DNA of 64,000 nucleotides from an uncultured Burkholderiaceae bacterium (GTDB lineage Bacteria; Pseudomonadota; Gammaproteobacteria; Burkholderiales; Burkholderiaceae_F): positions 100,435-164,434 of the forward strand of contig CALXQR010000005.1 in the NCBI GenBank assembly GCA_944390675.1. The letters run 5' to 3'. Within the stretch, counting starts at the first letter, position 1. Each line of letters starts with the position of its first letter. The position numbers and the translations under genes were made by a program. The notes under the pieces were generated by a model. That model had not been told where the DNA came from and did not search any database. It worked only from the letters and a program-made list of their open reading frames with translations. Below are positions 43,750 through 54,770 of the stretch, one piece after another.

Positions 43750-43786
43750 AGGCGTTTTCGATAGAAAATTTCAATCAAAAACGCCT
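43750..43786 (-). terminator. Intrinsic terminator of the pepN-fbp unit
   Basis: AGGCGTTTTCGA and TCAAAAACGCCT pair across a short loop. On the minus strand TTTTTAAT follows. Confidence 0.8.
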
Positions 43787-43796
43787 GTTTTTCGTA

Positions 43797-43967
43797 TTAT
43801 TTTTTGGATTCAATTGACGGTCTATCCGACTGTTTTTCCTCTTTTTTCTTGTCGTTCGGGCTGTTCCAGAACTTTGTATTGGGATGCTCTTTGCACCAAC
43901 TGACAAAGCCGTAGATGATGATCAGGGGAAAAACAAGCCAATTGAGAAAAAAGTCTAATAAATCCAT
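43797..43967 (-). CDS. Small membrane protein of unknown function
   Basis: A 56-codon ORF starts one base after the fbp stop codon (TAA-T-ATG). It encodes MDLLDFFLNWLVFPLIIIYG, one hydrophobic helix (about residues 4-22), then a short Trp/Cys-containing stretch (FVSWCKEHPN) and a Lys/Glu-rich tail. A terminator follows directly, so it looks like the last gene of pepN-fbp. I recognise no family. The tight coupling and gene-like composition support it as real. Confidence 0.6.
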   Translation of the reverse strand: MDLLDFFLNWLVFPLIIIYGFVSWCKEHPNTKFWNSPNDKKKEEKQSDRPSIESKK

Positions 43968-43968
43968 A

Positions 43969-44961
43969 TTAGCGATGGTAAGACGTTACCAAATCCACTT
44001 CTTCCTGAGCGCCCAAGAACACGGCCACGCGTTGGTGCAGCCCTTCAGGTGTAATGTCAAGAATATTTTCATGACCGTTTGTCGAGTGGCCGCCGGCTTG
44101 TTCAATGAGCCAGCTCATCGGATTGGCTTCGTACATCAGACGGAGCTTGCCGGGTTTGGACGGATCGCGATTGTCTTTCGGGTACATGAAAATACCTCCG
44201 CGATTCAAAATGCGATGAACTTCTGCCACCATAGCGGCAACCCAACGCATGTTGTAGTCCTTTCCACGTGGACCGGTCTTGCCGGCTAAAAGCTCAGTGA
44301 TATAGCGTTGCACAGGTGCTTCCCAGTGACGCATATTGGAGCAGTTGATGGCAAATTCTTTAGCTTGCGGCGCGATTTGCAGTTTGTCGACTGTTTGGTA
44401 GAAATTGCCCGTGCCGATGTCAAGCGTAAAGAGTGTGGTGCCGAATCCAAGCGTAAAGACAAGCTGTGTTTGTGGGCCGTAGATCACGTAGCCAGCTGCA
44501 AGCTGTTTTCTGCCCGGTTGCAGGAAGTCTTCATCATGGATGTCGCGACGCGGTTCGCCGGCAGGAAGAATCGAGAAAATTGTGCCGATAGAAACATTAA
44601 TATCGATGTTGCTCGAGCCATCAAGCGGATCAAAAAGCACGAGGTAGGGGCCCACTTCGCAGTCTTCAGGCACGCGAAGCGCGTGATCCATTTCTTCGCT
44701 GGCAACGCCGCTCACTAGGCCGCTTTCCGTGCAGGCGCGGCACATGATGTCATTGGCGATAATGTCGAGTTTTTTCTGCGTTTCGCCTTGAACATTTTCG
44801 CTGCCAGCAGAGCCTAGCACACCGGCCAAAGCACCCTGACTGACCTTAAAGCTGATTTCTTTGCAGGTGCCGGCTAAGTGGTTAATCAAAGCGGTCAAAC
44901 GAGGATCCACGCCATGATGAACTTCCAAGTCATGCAGATAAAGGTCTAAAGTTTTTGCCAT
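43969..44961 (-). CDS. fbp: Class I fructose-1,6-bisphosphatase
   Basis: The 330-residue gluconeogenic enzyme hydrolyses fructose-1,6-bisphosphate to fructose-6-phosphate. The metal-binding stretch [11 protein letters not shown] lies near residue 109, with ASEEMDHAL before it and the substrate-site segment [20 protein letters not shown] near the end. It starts 19 bp after pepN and is followed at once by the small membrane ORF. It fits a bacterium living on amino and organic acids that must make sugars. Confidence 0.95.
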   Translation of the reverse strand: MAKTLDLYLHDLEVHHGVDPRLTALINHLAGTCKEISFKVSQGALAGVLGSAGSENVQGETQKKLDIIANDIMCRACTESGLVSGVASEEMDHALRVPEDCEVGPYLVLFDPLDGSSNIDINVSIGTIFSILPAGEPRRDIHDEDFLQPGRKQLAAGYVIYGPQTQLVFTLGFGTTLFTLDIGTGNFYQTVDKLQIAPQAKEFAINCSNMRHWEAPVQRYITELLAGKTGPRGKDYNMRWVAAMVAEVHRILNRGGIFMYPKDNRDPSKPGKLRLMYEANPMSWLIEQAGGHSTNGHENILDITPEGLHQRVAVFLGAQEEVDLVTSYHR

Positions 44962-44980
44962 CTTTATAGTCCTTCAAAAA

Positions 44981-47653
44981 TTAGTGAGTGGCGTTGTTGA
45001 GTGCTTTGCCGATAACTTCTTTTAAATCCGCCGATAGGTTTGGCTGCGAGTTCACGTAATTGAGGGCTCGGAACATCAGCTGAGCGCATTCCGGCGTGTA
45101 GCGGCGCCAACCGTCAAGGCAGCGTGCCAGGCGGCTGGAGACTTGCGGATTGATTTTATCGAGTTTGAGCACTTGTTCGACCCAAAGCTTGTAGCCCACA
45201 CCGTCAGGACGGTGGAATTCAGCCAAATTGTTTTGGCAGAACGCAAGCACCAAAGAGTAGACATTGTTTGGATTGTGCGGGTTATAACCCGGATAACGCT
45301 CAATAAGGTTGTGCACAACATCGACAATCGGGCACTCATCCATCGGAATGGTGGCCGTTGCCTGCACGGTGAACCATTTGTTGATCAAAAGCGGTTCATT
45401 ACGCCATTCGGCCTCTGCCGCTTCCAGTAGTGTGAACTTCGTGGGCGAAGCGCTGTTGGCAATGATACGCAACGCATCGAGCCTTTCGGTGAGATTCTTG
45501 CTGGTTTCAAAAAGCTGTCGGGCTCGCAGAAGCGATTTTGCGTTGCCGCCAGCCAAAAGAAGCTCGAAGCAAAAGGCGCGCATCGCGCGTTTGCCGGCTT
45601 CAGAGGCCGTGGGCGAATAAGTCGGATTGGGGGCGTTGTCGTCAAAAACGCGCATGATTAGATGCGAGAATTGACGGCCCAATTGTTCACGAAGCGAGCG
45701 AATGGCCGCTCGAATGGCCACCGGGTTGATCATCGGTTGAGATTCGGCCACTCGGGTTTCGCTGGGCAATGTCAATGCAATAGCTTTAAATGCTGCAGAG
45801 AGCGTTTTTTCTGAGAGCATTGATTCAAACGCATTGCGATAGTGAGGATTGATCACCATGCGCGTGCCGCGTTCATAATCGGTTACCATCTCATTGATGC
45901 ACAGCAGAGACAACTCTTCCATTGCCTGAGCACGGTTAAAGGGATCATTGTCGCATTGACTTAAAAATACAAGCTCTTCGGGCGAATATTTGTAGTCAAC
46001 GATAATCGGCGCAGAGAAATTGCGTGCAAGAGAGGGGATAGGTCTTTCTTTCACGCCGATAAACACCCATGAGTGTTCCTCTTCGGTCAATTCCAACACG
46101 CGAGAGGTGCCCTTTGGAGTCGTTTCTTCCTGAAGCTGCAGCAAAATGGGATTGCCCTTGCTGTTAAAGAGAGCGATATCAAACGGGATAAAGAAAGGTT
46201 CTTTCTTACTCTGACCCGGAGTGGGGGGACAGAATTGAGTCAGCGTGACTTTATAGGTCGAATTTTTCTCGTTCCAATGCGTGTGAACGCGCACGTGTGG
46301 TGTGCCAGCCTGCGTATACCAACGTTCAAATTGATCAAGGTTGCGCATGTTGGCTTCAGCCATTGCATTAAGAAAATCTTCACAAGTGGCGGAACTTCCG
46401 TCGTGCTCACGGATATATTGGTCAAGACCTCGTTTAAAGCCATCTTTACCTAAAAGCGTTTGAAGCATGCGGATGACTTCAGCGCCTTTTTCGTAGACCG
46501 TGGTTGTATAGAAATTGTTGATTTCCTCGTAGGACTCCGGACGAATCGGATGAGCCATCGGGCCAGCATCTTCGGTAAATTGCCGGTCACGCAAATAGCG
46601 TACATCTTCAATGCGCTTGACCGCGCGGGCAGAAGAGTCGCCGAGCATATCTGCGGCAAACTCTTGTTCACGAAATACCGTCAAACCTTCTTTGAGCGTG
46701 AGCTGGAACCAATCTCGACAAGTAATGCGGTTGCCGGTCCAGTTGTGGAAGTATTCATGGCCAATGACGCTTTCAATTCGGGCGAAATCTTTGTCTGTAG
46801 CAACCTCAGGAGTGGCCAGCACACAACGGGAATTAAAGATGTTAAGGCCCTTGTTTTCCATTGCCCCCATGGTGAAATCATCGGTGGCGACGATCATGAA
46901 GCGTTCGAGATCCAATTCCAAGCCGAAGCGATCTTCATCCCAAGCGATAGCGCGCTTCAAACTTTCAAGCGCAAATTCGGTTTTGTCCAAATTACGGGGT
47001 TCAACCCAAATTTGCAGCAGCGCCTTTTTCCCATTTTTGAGCAGGAATTTTTCCTCGCGGCACTTAAGATTTCCGGCCACAAGAGCGAAGAGGTAACTTG
47101 GCTTACGATAAGGATCTTCCCAGCAGGTAAAGTGCCAATTGCCGTCTAAATCACCTTCTTCAATCAAATTGCCGTTAGAGAGCAAAACCGGACAGACAGA
47201 CTTTGGAGCGTTGATGCGAACGGTAAATTTCGCCATTACATCGGGGCGGTCCGGGTAATAAGTGATTCGGCGAAAGCCTTCGGCCTCGCACTGCGTCATA
47301 AAGTTGCCGTTGGAGATATAAAGGCCCAACAAAGACGTATTGGCCTGAGGATTGATGACGTTTTCAATCTCAAGCTTGATATCAGTTGTGATGTCTCGCA
47401 AAACGAGGTCACCGTTGGGTTGAAGGGTGTACTCGGCGCGGTCAAGCTGGCGTCCGTTCACGGCAATGCTCACAAGCTTCAAATCCCTGCCGTTTAAAAC
47501 AAGGTCGTTATTGACACGGTCCTCATTGGGACGAATCATTAAAGTGCTGTGAACATGTGTCTGTTGCGGGTGAAGGTCAAATTCCAAATATGCTGAATCA
47601 ACCCAGTGAGTGGGGGGAATATAGTCCTTACGATATACAGTAGCTGACGCCAT
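44981..47653 (-). CDS. pepN: Aminopeptidase N
   Basis: The 890-residue M1-family metalloprotease removes N-terminal residues from peptides in the cytosol. The exopeptidase motif GAMEN is at 263-267. The zinc site HEYFH is at 299-303, with the third ligand Glu322 in LKEGLTVFREQEF. Length and domain order match gammaproteobacterial PepN. It is the first gene of a unit with fbp. Peptide breakdown fits the amino-acid-based metabolism suggested by aspA and the symporters. Confidence 0.95.
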   Translation of the reverse strand: MASATVYRKDYIPPTHWVDSAYLEFDLHPQQTHVHSTLMIRPNEDRVNNDLVLNGRDLKLVSIAVNGRQLDRAEYTLQPNGDLVLRDITTDIKLEIENVINPQANTSLLGLYISNGNFMTQCEAEGFRRITYYPDRPDVMAKFTVRINAPKSVCPVLLSNGNLIEEGDLDGNWHFTCWEDPYRKPSYLFALVAGNLKCREEKFLLKNGKKALLQIWVEPRNLDKTEFALESLKRAIAWDEDRFGLELDLERFMIVATDDFTMGAMENKGLNIFNSRCVLATPEVATDKDFARIESVIGHEYFHNWTGNRITCRDWFQLTLKEGLTVFREQEFAADMLGDSSARAVKRIEDVRYLRDRQFTEDAGPMAHPIRPESYEEINNFYTTTVYEKGAEVIRMLQTLLGKDGFKRGLDQYIREHDGSSATCEDFLNAMAEANMRNLDQFERWYTQAGTPHVRVHTHWNEKNSTYKVTLTQFCPPTPGQSKKEPFFIPFDIALFNSKGNPILLQLQEETTPKGTSRVLELTEEEHSWVFIGVKERPIPSLARNFSAPIIVDYKYSPEELVFLSQCDNDPFNRAQAMEELSLLCINEMVTDYERGTRMVINPHYRNAFESMLSEKTLSAAFKAIALTLPSETRVAESQPMINPVAIRAAIRSLREQLGRQFSHLIMRVFDDNAPNPTYSPTASEAGKRAMRAFCFELLLAGGNAKSLLRARQLFETSKNLTERLDALRIIANSASPTKFTLLEAAEAEWRNEPLLINKWFTVQATATIPMDECPIVDVVHNLIERYPGYNPHNPNNVYSLVLAFCQNNLAEFHRPDGVGYKLWVEQVLKLDKINPQVSSRLARCLDGWRRYTPECAQLMFRALNYVNSQPNLSADLKEVIGKALNNATH

Positions 47654-47924
47654 TGCTTAAAACCTCTGAAAATCAAGACGCTTTTTGCGAGTTTCAACTC
47701 AACCATTGTAAGCATTTAACAGAGATTTTTCCGCTATTTTGCAAGTAATTTTTGAACAAATCCCACGCTTCGTTCTAACCGAATGTACTTAAGAATATAT
47801 CCGCAGAATTATCGATCTCATTTAGTGAAAATTGAGTAGATTCGTGGAAATTATTGACTTTCCCCAGTAGTTGAGACCATAAAATTTAAAGCTCCTCTCT
47901 TTTAATCTTTTTAGAGAAAAGTCA

Positions 47925-49289
47925 ATGGAGCTTCTGAATACTTTTGTCAATCACGCAAACCATTATCTTTGGGGAGTGTTCTTTCTGATTCCGTTGTTGT
48001 GCGGAACGGGTATTTTTTTCACCATCCGTCTTCGTTTTGTTCAAGTTCGTTACTTTGGTTTGGCGGCGCGCTATTTATTTGGCGGTGCATCGTTGTTTGG
48101 CAAAAAGGCGGATCAATCTGGCATGAGCTCTTTTCAGGCGTTAGCTACCGCCGTTGCTGCACAAGTTGGTACTGGAAATGTGGCTGGGACCGCAACCGCC
48201 ATTGTTTCAGGAGGACCTGGAGCTCTGTTTTGGCTGTGGCTAGCGGCTTTTCTTGGGATGGCCACTATTTTTGCCGAAGCAGTTTTGGCGTTGACTTTTC
48301 GCACTCGTGATGCCTCCGGACATATCGTAGGTGGCCCTGCTTACTACATTACGTTGGGTATGGGAAAAAAGTACCGTTTCCTGGCGTACTTTTTTGCGGT
48401 AGCCATCATCATTGCTTTAGGTTGTATTGGAAACATGGTTCAATCCAACTCCATCTCTTTAGCGATGCAGTCGGCTTTCGATATTCCACTTTGGATTTCC
48501 GGAGTTGTCACGGCTGTGTTGGCAGGGTCCGTATTTTTCGGAGGAATTGGGCGTCTGGCCTCAGTTACGGAAAAACTGGTTCCCTTGATGGCAGCGACCT
48601 ATTTGCTCGGAGGTTCCTTTGTAATTTGCTGTCATTGGGATCAAATTCTTCCGGCGTTTGAATTAATTTTTACGGCTGCTTTTAATCCTCAAGCCGTTGG
48701 TGGTGGAGCTCTGGGTTTTACCGTGGCCAAAGCTATGCAGTATGGAGTCGCTCGTGGTCTTTTTTCAAACGAAGCTGGAATGGGATCAACGCCGCACGCT
48801 CATGCCATTGCGAAAGTGGAGCATCCGGCACAGCAGGGACTGGTTGCTATTTTTGGTGTATTTGCAACGGTGTTGATCGTAACGTTTACCGGGATTGTTA
48901 TTTTGGTCACCGGTGTATTGGATTATCAAAATACAGGTATTGAATTGACGCAGCGTGCCTACGATGTCGGGTTAGGACTGTATGGCAAAGGATTCGTTGC
49001 AGTCTGTCTCTTCTTTTTTGCCTATTCGACGATTATCGGATGGTACTTTTTCGCATCGCAAAATGTGCGATTTCTCTTTGGTCCCAAAGGCTTATTTCCC
49101 TATCGATTAATCGTTTGTTTGTTTATCGGATTGGGAGCCGTTTTAAAAGTGGATTTGGTTTGGGCATTGGCCGATCTTTTTAATGGGTTAATGGTGATTC
49201 CAAACTTAATCGCTCTTTTGTGTTTGCATAAAGTGGTTGAGCGTTGTTTGAGTGACTTTGAACAAAAATTGAAGGCATCCACAAAATAA
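47925..49289 (+). CDS. Alanine/glycine:cation symporter (AGCS family)
   Basis: The 454-residue inner-membrane symporter takes up alanine or glycine with Na+. Family features include GMSSFQALATAVAAQVGTGNVAGTATAI, GGPGALFWLWLAAFLGMAT, GGPAYYI and GLFSNEAGMGSTPHAHA. About 11 helices are predicted. The coding sequence uses GGA glycine codons and T-ending codons more than its neighbours, which might indicate recent acquisition or low expression. The 270-bp upstream gap is AT-rich and holds no other gene. Confidence 0.92.
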   Translation: MELLNTFVNHANHYLWGVFFLIPLLCGTGIFFTIRLRFVQVRYFGLAARYLFGGASLFGKKADQSGMSSFQALATAVAAQVGTGNVAGTATAIVSGGPGALFWLWLAAFLGMATIFAEAVLALTFRTRDASGHIVGGPAYYITLGMGKKYRFLAYFFAVAIIIALGCIGNMVQSNSISLAMQSAFDIPLWISGVVTAVLAGSVFFGGIGRLASVTEKLVPLMAATYLLGGSFVICCHWDQILPAFELIFTAAFNPQAVGGGALGFTVAKAMQYGVARGLFSNEAGMGSTPHAHAIAKVEHPAQQGLVAIFGVFATVLIVTFTGIVILVTGVLDYQNTGIELTQRAYDVGLGLYGKGFVAVCLFFFAYSTIIGWYFFASQNVRFLFGPKGLFPYRLIVCLFIGLGAVLKVDLVWALADLFNGLMVIPNLIALLCLHKVVERCLSDFEQKLKASTK

Positions 49290-49296
49290 AAGAAAA

Positions 49297-49331
49297 TGGC
49301 CCAAACGATCAGTTTGAAATCGTTTGGGCCA
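49297..49331. terminator. Bidirectional terminator between the AGCS gene and purB
   Basis: TGGCCCAAACGAT pairs with ATCGTTTGGGCCA between convergent genes. It has A-rich flanks on the left and T-tracts on the minus strand. Confidence 0.85.
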
Positions 49332-49354
49332 AAAAGTTTAAGAGTTAGCTGATA

Positions 49355-50806
<1,452 letters not shown>

Positions 50807-50990
50807 TCAATCAATCGTTCGCTTTTTGATCGTTACGCATTGTTTGCTGAAATAACAAAATTAAACAGTTGCCAAAGGATTGTTGCGTGTTACTCACGTA
50901 CACTGCAATTGCAAGCAAAGCTAAAGTCTTAAAGCCTCTGCGAAGCGAAGTTTGAGCAGGGGCATCTTTTTCAGAAGATGGAGAAATGTT

Positions 50991-51584
50991 ATGACGAGAA
51001 AACCGTTGATTATTGCTGCGATTTTATCGGCAGGCCTTATTCCGTTGAGCAGTTTCGCTTGGCATGGCGGTCCGCATTGGGATGATCAGCCGGGTCCCGG
51101 CTGGCATCATCGCTATGATGGCCCCCACTGCGGTTATTGGCAGGATGGCCCGCGTGTGGGTCCTCGCCATAAAGCGATGCCGCCCAGAGCGTTCATGCAT
51201 CGAGAAGTGCACACGTTCGGCATGGATCGCGAGCAAGCCGGCGTCTTTATGGATGAAGTGCAAGCGGTTTTCGGTGTGACCGCTCAGCAGAAAAACGCTT
51301 GGCAGCAAATGAAACAGGCCTATACAGATATGGCGCAAGTGCGTTGCGATCATCGCGCCGCTTTTAAGCCCGGCATGACTCATCAGCAGCGGCTCGAAGC
51401 GCGCAGTGCCTTCATGAAGGAGCACGCACGCACGTTTGACGCTTACGTGCAAGCCAGAGCGCAGCTTCAAAAAGTCATGACTGAAGAGCAAATGGCGCAG
51501 TTTGATCATATTGTCCGCACAGGCAGTTTGATTAAGCCGCCTGCGGCGCCTCAGGTTCCGCCTCCCAAGCCGCCTAAAGCTTAA
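50991..51584 (+). CDS. Spy/CpxP-like periplasmic protein
   Basis: The 197-residue protein has a signal peptide (residues 1 to about 22, ending SSFA). A His/Trp/Gly-rich segment follows (WHGGPHWDDQPGPGWHHRYD), then a helical domain resembling the Spy/CpxP (LTXXQ) fold, with VTAQQKNAWQQMKQAY and KVMTEEQMAQFD as the two LTxxQ-like repeats. The tail is proline-rich. It is probably a periplasmic chaperone or metal-stress protein; the His-rich part suggests Zn, Cu or Ni binding. The ATG at 50991 follows GGAGAA. Confidence 0.75.
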   Translation: MTRKPLIIAAILSAGLIPLSSFAWHGGPHWDDQPGPGWHHRYDGPHCGYWQDGPRVGPRHKAMPPRAFMHREVHTFGMDREQAGVFMDEVQAVFGVTAQQKNAWQQMKQAYTDMAQVRCDHRAAFKPGMTHQQRLEARSAFMKEHARTFDAYVQARAQLQKVMTEEQMAQFDHIVRTGSLIKPPAAPQVPPPKPPKA

Positions 51585-51603
51585 ACAATAGTGTCCTCGA
51601 AAA

Positions 51604-51650
51604 AGAGGATGTTGCTCTCAACACATGGGTTCACGAGGGCAACATCCTCT
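51604..51650 (+). terminator. Intrinsic terminator of the Spy-like gene
   Basis: AGAGGATGTTGC pairs with GCAACATCCTCT, with TCTC/GAGG-type extension. The following tract is AATTCTTTT. Confidence 0.75.
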
Positions 51651-51859
51651 AATTCTTTTAAAATCAAATTGTTATATTGTTGTGGCTTCAGATCTTGAAG
51701 TGCACAATTTTTTCTGTTATTTTTCCCTGATCTGAGCAGAACTACTCATTTAAAGGCCTATGTATCGGGCTTTTCAGACGTATACTCAAAAAAAGAGCTC
51801 AGTTTTCTCATTTCCGATTTTTCATTTAGCTTTTGTTGATATACAGATTGGGCAAAAAT

Positions 51860-52936
51860 ATGTTTGATCAATTTACGACGGATCCTTACAGTTTTGATGA
51901 AGTCACATCCTCGCCGATTACCCCGGTTACCCCTTCTCAGGATGTCTTGCGTTTAGGGCGTTTACTGCCGCAGTCGATTTATTTAGGTTGCGCCAGCTGG
52001 AATTTTCCGGGTTGGAAAGGAATTGTTTGGGGAGAAACAAGCGGCGTTGAAGATTTAACAAAGCGAGGGTTGACCGCCTACTGCAAACACCCGGTGCTTC
52101 GAGCCGTCGGTATTGATTGGTCTTTCTTTGGCACGCTCAATGAAATGGCGTACGCGGCAATGGCCGCTCAGGTCGATGAAAAATTCCGCTTCTTGATTAA
52201 GGCGCCTCAAAGTGTGACGGACGCCGTCAAGCGCGACCCCAAAGGCCGCTTCCGCTCACTCAATCAGGACTTCTTGGATCTGCATGCGGCCATGCATGAG
52301 TTTGTTTATCCCGTGATCAACGGTTTGGGTGAGAATGCCGGTCCTCTGGTTTTCCAACTTTCTCCGATTCCGCGTCCTTTATTGCCCACACAGGCCGAGT
52401 GCTACAGCTATATTGATCGCATCGCTCAGTTCTTTGCGGATTTGCCCAAAGAAGTTGAAGGTGAGAAGCCCGTTTACGCGGTTGAAGTCCGAACGCTTTC
52501 TATCTATACAAAGCGATTATTGAATGCGTTAAGACCGAGTGGTGTGCGTTTGGTGATTGGTGTGCATCCTTCGATGCCGGATGTGATTCGTCAAACCGCT
52601 GCGTTGCGTTACTACGAAGATCCGGAAGCCGAAGGCGATGACTGGAAGATGAAGGGGCCCTTAGTTGTGCGCTGGTCCTTGAATCCGATCCAACGTCATG
52701 GGGTGGCTAAGATGACGTACGCGCCCTTTAACAAGATTGTTCACCCTGATCCGGCTACGCGCTCCGGTATTGTGCACCTGCTCGATGTAGCACAAAAATC
52801 CGGTCAAAATGGATTTGTTATTACCAATAATAAGGCTGAAGGCTGCGCGCCGCTTACGATGATTGAAATCGCGCGCGATGTCGTGAGCAAACTTTCCGAA
52901 GAAAAAGACGCTCAGCTTGATCCCCGAAATTTATGA
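51860..52936 (+). CDS. DUF72-domain protein
   Basis: The 358-residue protein belongs to the DUF72 (YecE) family of TIM-barrel-like proteins of unknown function: YLGCASWNFPGWKGIVW near residue 40, FRFLIKAPQSVT, LVFQLSPIPRP and YAVEVR. The family N-terminus is at about residue 35, so the first part is an extra tail. I use the ATG at 51860; an upstream TTG at 51833 is possible. It shares four bases (ATGA) with kynB, so the two are translationally coupled. Confidence 0.85.
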   Translation: MFDQFTTDPYSFDEVTSSPITPVTPSQDVLRLGRLLPQSIYLGCASWNFPGWKGIVWGETSGVEDLTKRGLTAYCKHPVLRAVGIDWSFFGTLNEMAYAAMAAQVDEKFRFLIKAPQSVTDAVKRDPKGRFRSLNQDFLDLHAAMHEFVYPVINGLGENAGPLVFQLSPIPRPLLPTQAECYSYIDRIAQFFADLPKEVEGEKPVYAVEVRTLSIYTKRLLNALRPSGVRLVIGVHPSMPDVIRQTAALRYYEDPEAEGDDWKMKGPLVVRWSLNPIQRHGVAKMTYAPFNKIVHPDPATRSGIVHLLDVAQKSGQNGFVITNNKAEGCAPLTMIEIARDVVSKLSEEKDAQLDPRNL

Positions 52937-53535
52937 GGATCATTGATATCTCGCCTTTAGTGACAGAGTCGTCACCCGTTTACCCGGGTGACGATCCGTT
53001 GTCACTTCGATTTGCAGAAAACGCGCATTGCCGTGTGGGGACGCTTTCGATGAGCGCGCATTTGGGCGCCCATGTGGATGCACCTTTGCATTTAAATCAC
53101 TCAGGTGACATTTCTGACATTCAATTGTCATCGCTGCTGGGTCCCTGCCAAGTCATCGAATTACAGAAAAATTTTGCGATTGAGCCCGCAGATTTCCCTC
53201 CAATAAGTTCCTCTCGTGTCCTAATTAAAACGGGTTTTAAGTCATCTGTTTGGACAGATTCTTTCCCTTATCTTTTGCCTGCTGCTGTACAAAAATTAAT
53301 TGATGCAGGTGTTCGTGTCATAGGAATTGATACCCCTAGCATTGACGCTGGGGCGGACGAGACGCTGCCGTCACACGTTTTGGCTATTGACGCAGGGATT
53401 TTGATTCTGGAAAATTTGGACTTGTCAGCCGCGCGTGCGGGACACTATCAGTTGGTGGCGTTGCCTTTGAAAATAAAAGGGTTGGACGCCAGTCCCGTCA
53501 GAGCCGTGTTGCTGGACTTTGAGGAGAATAAATAA
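52933..53535 (+). CDS. kynB: Kynurenine formamidase-like cyclase-family hydrolase
   Basis: The 200-residue protein belongs to the cyclase/arylformamidase family (PF04199). The metal-binding motif HLGAHVDAPLH lies near residue 44, preceded by PVYPGDDPLS. IGIDTPSIDAGADETLPSH near residue 135 fits KynB, which hydrolyses N-formylkynurenine in tryptophan breakdown. No kynA or kynU is seen, so another N-formyl or cyclic amide substrate is possible. It is coupled to the genes on both sides. Confidence 0.75.
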   Translation: MRIIDISPLVTESSPVYPGDDPLSLRFAENAHCRVGTLSMSAHLGAHVDAPLHLNHSGDISDIQLSSLLGPCQVIELQKNFAIEPADFPPISSSRVLIKTGFKSSVWTDSFPYLLPAAVQKLIDAGVRVIGIDTPSIDAGADETLPSHVLAIDAGILILENLDLSAARAGHYQLVALPLKIKGLDASPVRAVLLDFEENK

Positions 53536-53536
53536 A

Positions 53537-53959
53537 GTGGGCAATGTGTTTAAAAAAGAGTGCATGATTCGCTTCGCGCACTGTGACCCGGCAGGAATTG
53601 TTTTTCATCCGAATTTCTTTGTGCTTTTTAACGGATTGACCGAGGACTGGTTCCGTGAAGGCATGCAGCTGCCGTGGGAAAACATGTCACAAAAGGACGT
53701 GTTGATTCCGGTGGTCTCTATTCAGTCGGATTTCTTTAAGCCCTTTCATATCGGCGATGTTGGTGAACTGCGGCTTTGGGTGAGCCATATCGGCAACAGT
53801 TCGTTTACGGTTGAAATTGAGTTTTATAAAGACAATAATCTGCACGTGAAGTGCCGTGAAGTGATGGTGTGCATTGATGCGCCAAATCGGAAATCCACGC
53901 CGATTCCTGCTGAACTTCGCGAAAAGATGCAAAATTTTCTGATTGAACCTGAGGCTTAG
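53537..53959 (+). CDS. Acyl-CoA thioesterase, 4HBT (hotdog) family
   Basis: The 140-residue protein is a single hotdog domain with the catalytic motif FAHCDPAGIVFHPNFF near residue 14, as in 4-hydroxybenzoyl-CoA thioesterases. It should hydrolyse an aromatic or short acyl-CoA in the cytosol. I propose a GTG start at 53537, behind GAGGAG and one base after the kynB stop; a TTG at 53519 is the alternative. It is the third gene of the DUF72-kynB unit. Confidence 0.82.
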   Translation: MGNVFKKECMIRFAHCDPAGIVFHPNFFVLFNGLTEDWFREGMQLPWENMSQKDVLIPVVSIQSDFFKPFHIGDVGELRLWVSHIGNSSFTVEIEFYKDNNLHVKCREVMVCIDAPNRKSTPIPAELREKMQNFLIEPEA

Positions 53960-53968
53960 TTTTTGGCC

Positions 53969-54766
53969 TTAATCCAAATTTTCAAAAGGCGTGGTTTTGC
54001 CCCAAAGACGCAAAGCCACGCTTTTTCTTTGTTCGTTTAACCCGCTCACAAAGAAATATTCACTGCCTTTTTGAGCCTGCGTATTGATTGCGTTGGCGGA
54101 TTGAAGACGATCTTTCAGGTGTCTGCAAACCGCTTCACTGGGCTCATAAATCGTTACCGAGGGGCCGACAATGGATTGAATGGTTTCACTTAAAAATGGG
54201 TAGTGTGTGCAGCCTAAAACGAGCGTATCGATTTCATCTTGAATCATCGGATCTAAGAAGCGGTGCAAAAGCGCCCGAGTTTTAGGGCTGTCAAATTCTC
54301 CGGCCTCCACACAATTCATCAGACCGGGGCACCCTTCAGAGAGAATATGCGCTTCCTTACCAAAGCGGCGAAGCAATTTTAAGTAGCGTTCTGAGTGAGC
54401 GGTGCGGTTGGTGGCAATCATGCCGATGCGTTTATTTTTTGAAATCGCAACCGCCGGTTTAATAGCAGGTTCAATGCCGACAATAATTTCATGAGGGCGC
54501 TCTTGACGGAGTGTGTCGATGGCTTCGGCGGTGGCTGTGTTGCAGGCGACAACGAGCGCCTTGGCATGCGTGCGGTCAAACAAAAAGGAAGCGATTGTAC
54601 GGGCGCGATTCACGATGAAATTATGCGATCGGTCTCCATAAGGGGCGTAACCGCAGTCAGCGACATAAATGAAGTTTTCATTAGGCAGCATCCTGCGTGC
54701 GGTCTTTAAGATGGATAAACCACCCCAGCCGGAATCAAAAAAGCCGATAGGATCACTTGCATTCAT
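53969..54766 (-). CDS. murI: Glutamate racemase
   Basis: The 265-residue enzyme makes D-glutamate for peptidoglycan. The two catalytic cysteines are in VACNTATA (near residue 74) and LGCTHYPF (near 187). The N-terminal motif is DSGWGGLSI, with Trp where Val is usual. CGYAPYGDRS is standard. It is the last gene of a long minus-strand series starting around fba and is convergent with the thioesterase gene. Confidence 0.94.
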   Translation of the reverse strand: MNASDPIGFFDSGWGGLSILKTARRMLPNENFIYVADCGYAPYGDRSHNFIVNRARTIASFLFDRTHAKALVVACNTATAEAIDTLRQERPHEIIVGIEPAIKPAVAISKNKRIGMIATNRTAHSERYLKLLRRFGKEAHILSEGCPGLMNCVEAGEFDSPKTRALLHRFLDPMIQDEIDTLVLGCTHYPFLSETIQSIVGPSVTIYEPSEAVCRHLKDRLQSANAINTQAQKGSEYFFVSGLNEQRKSVALRLWGKTTPFENLD

Positions 54767-54770
54767 TTCG

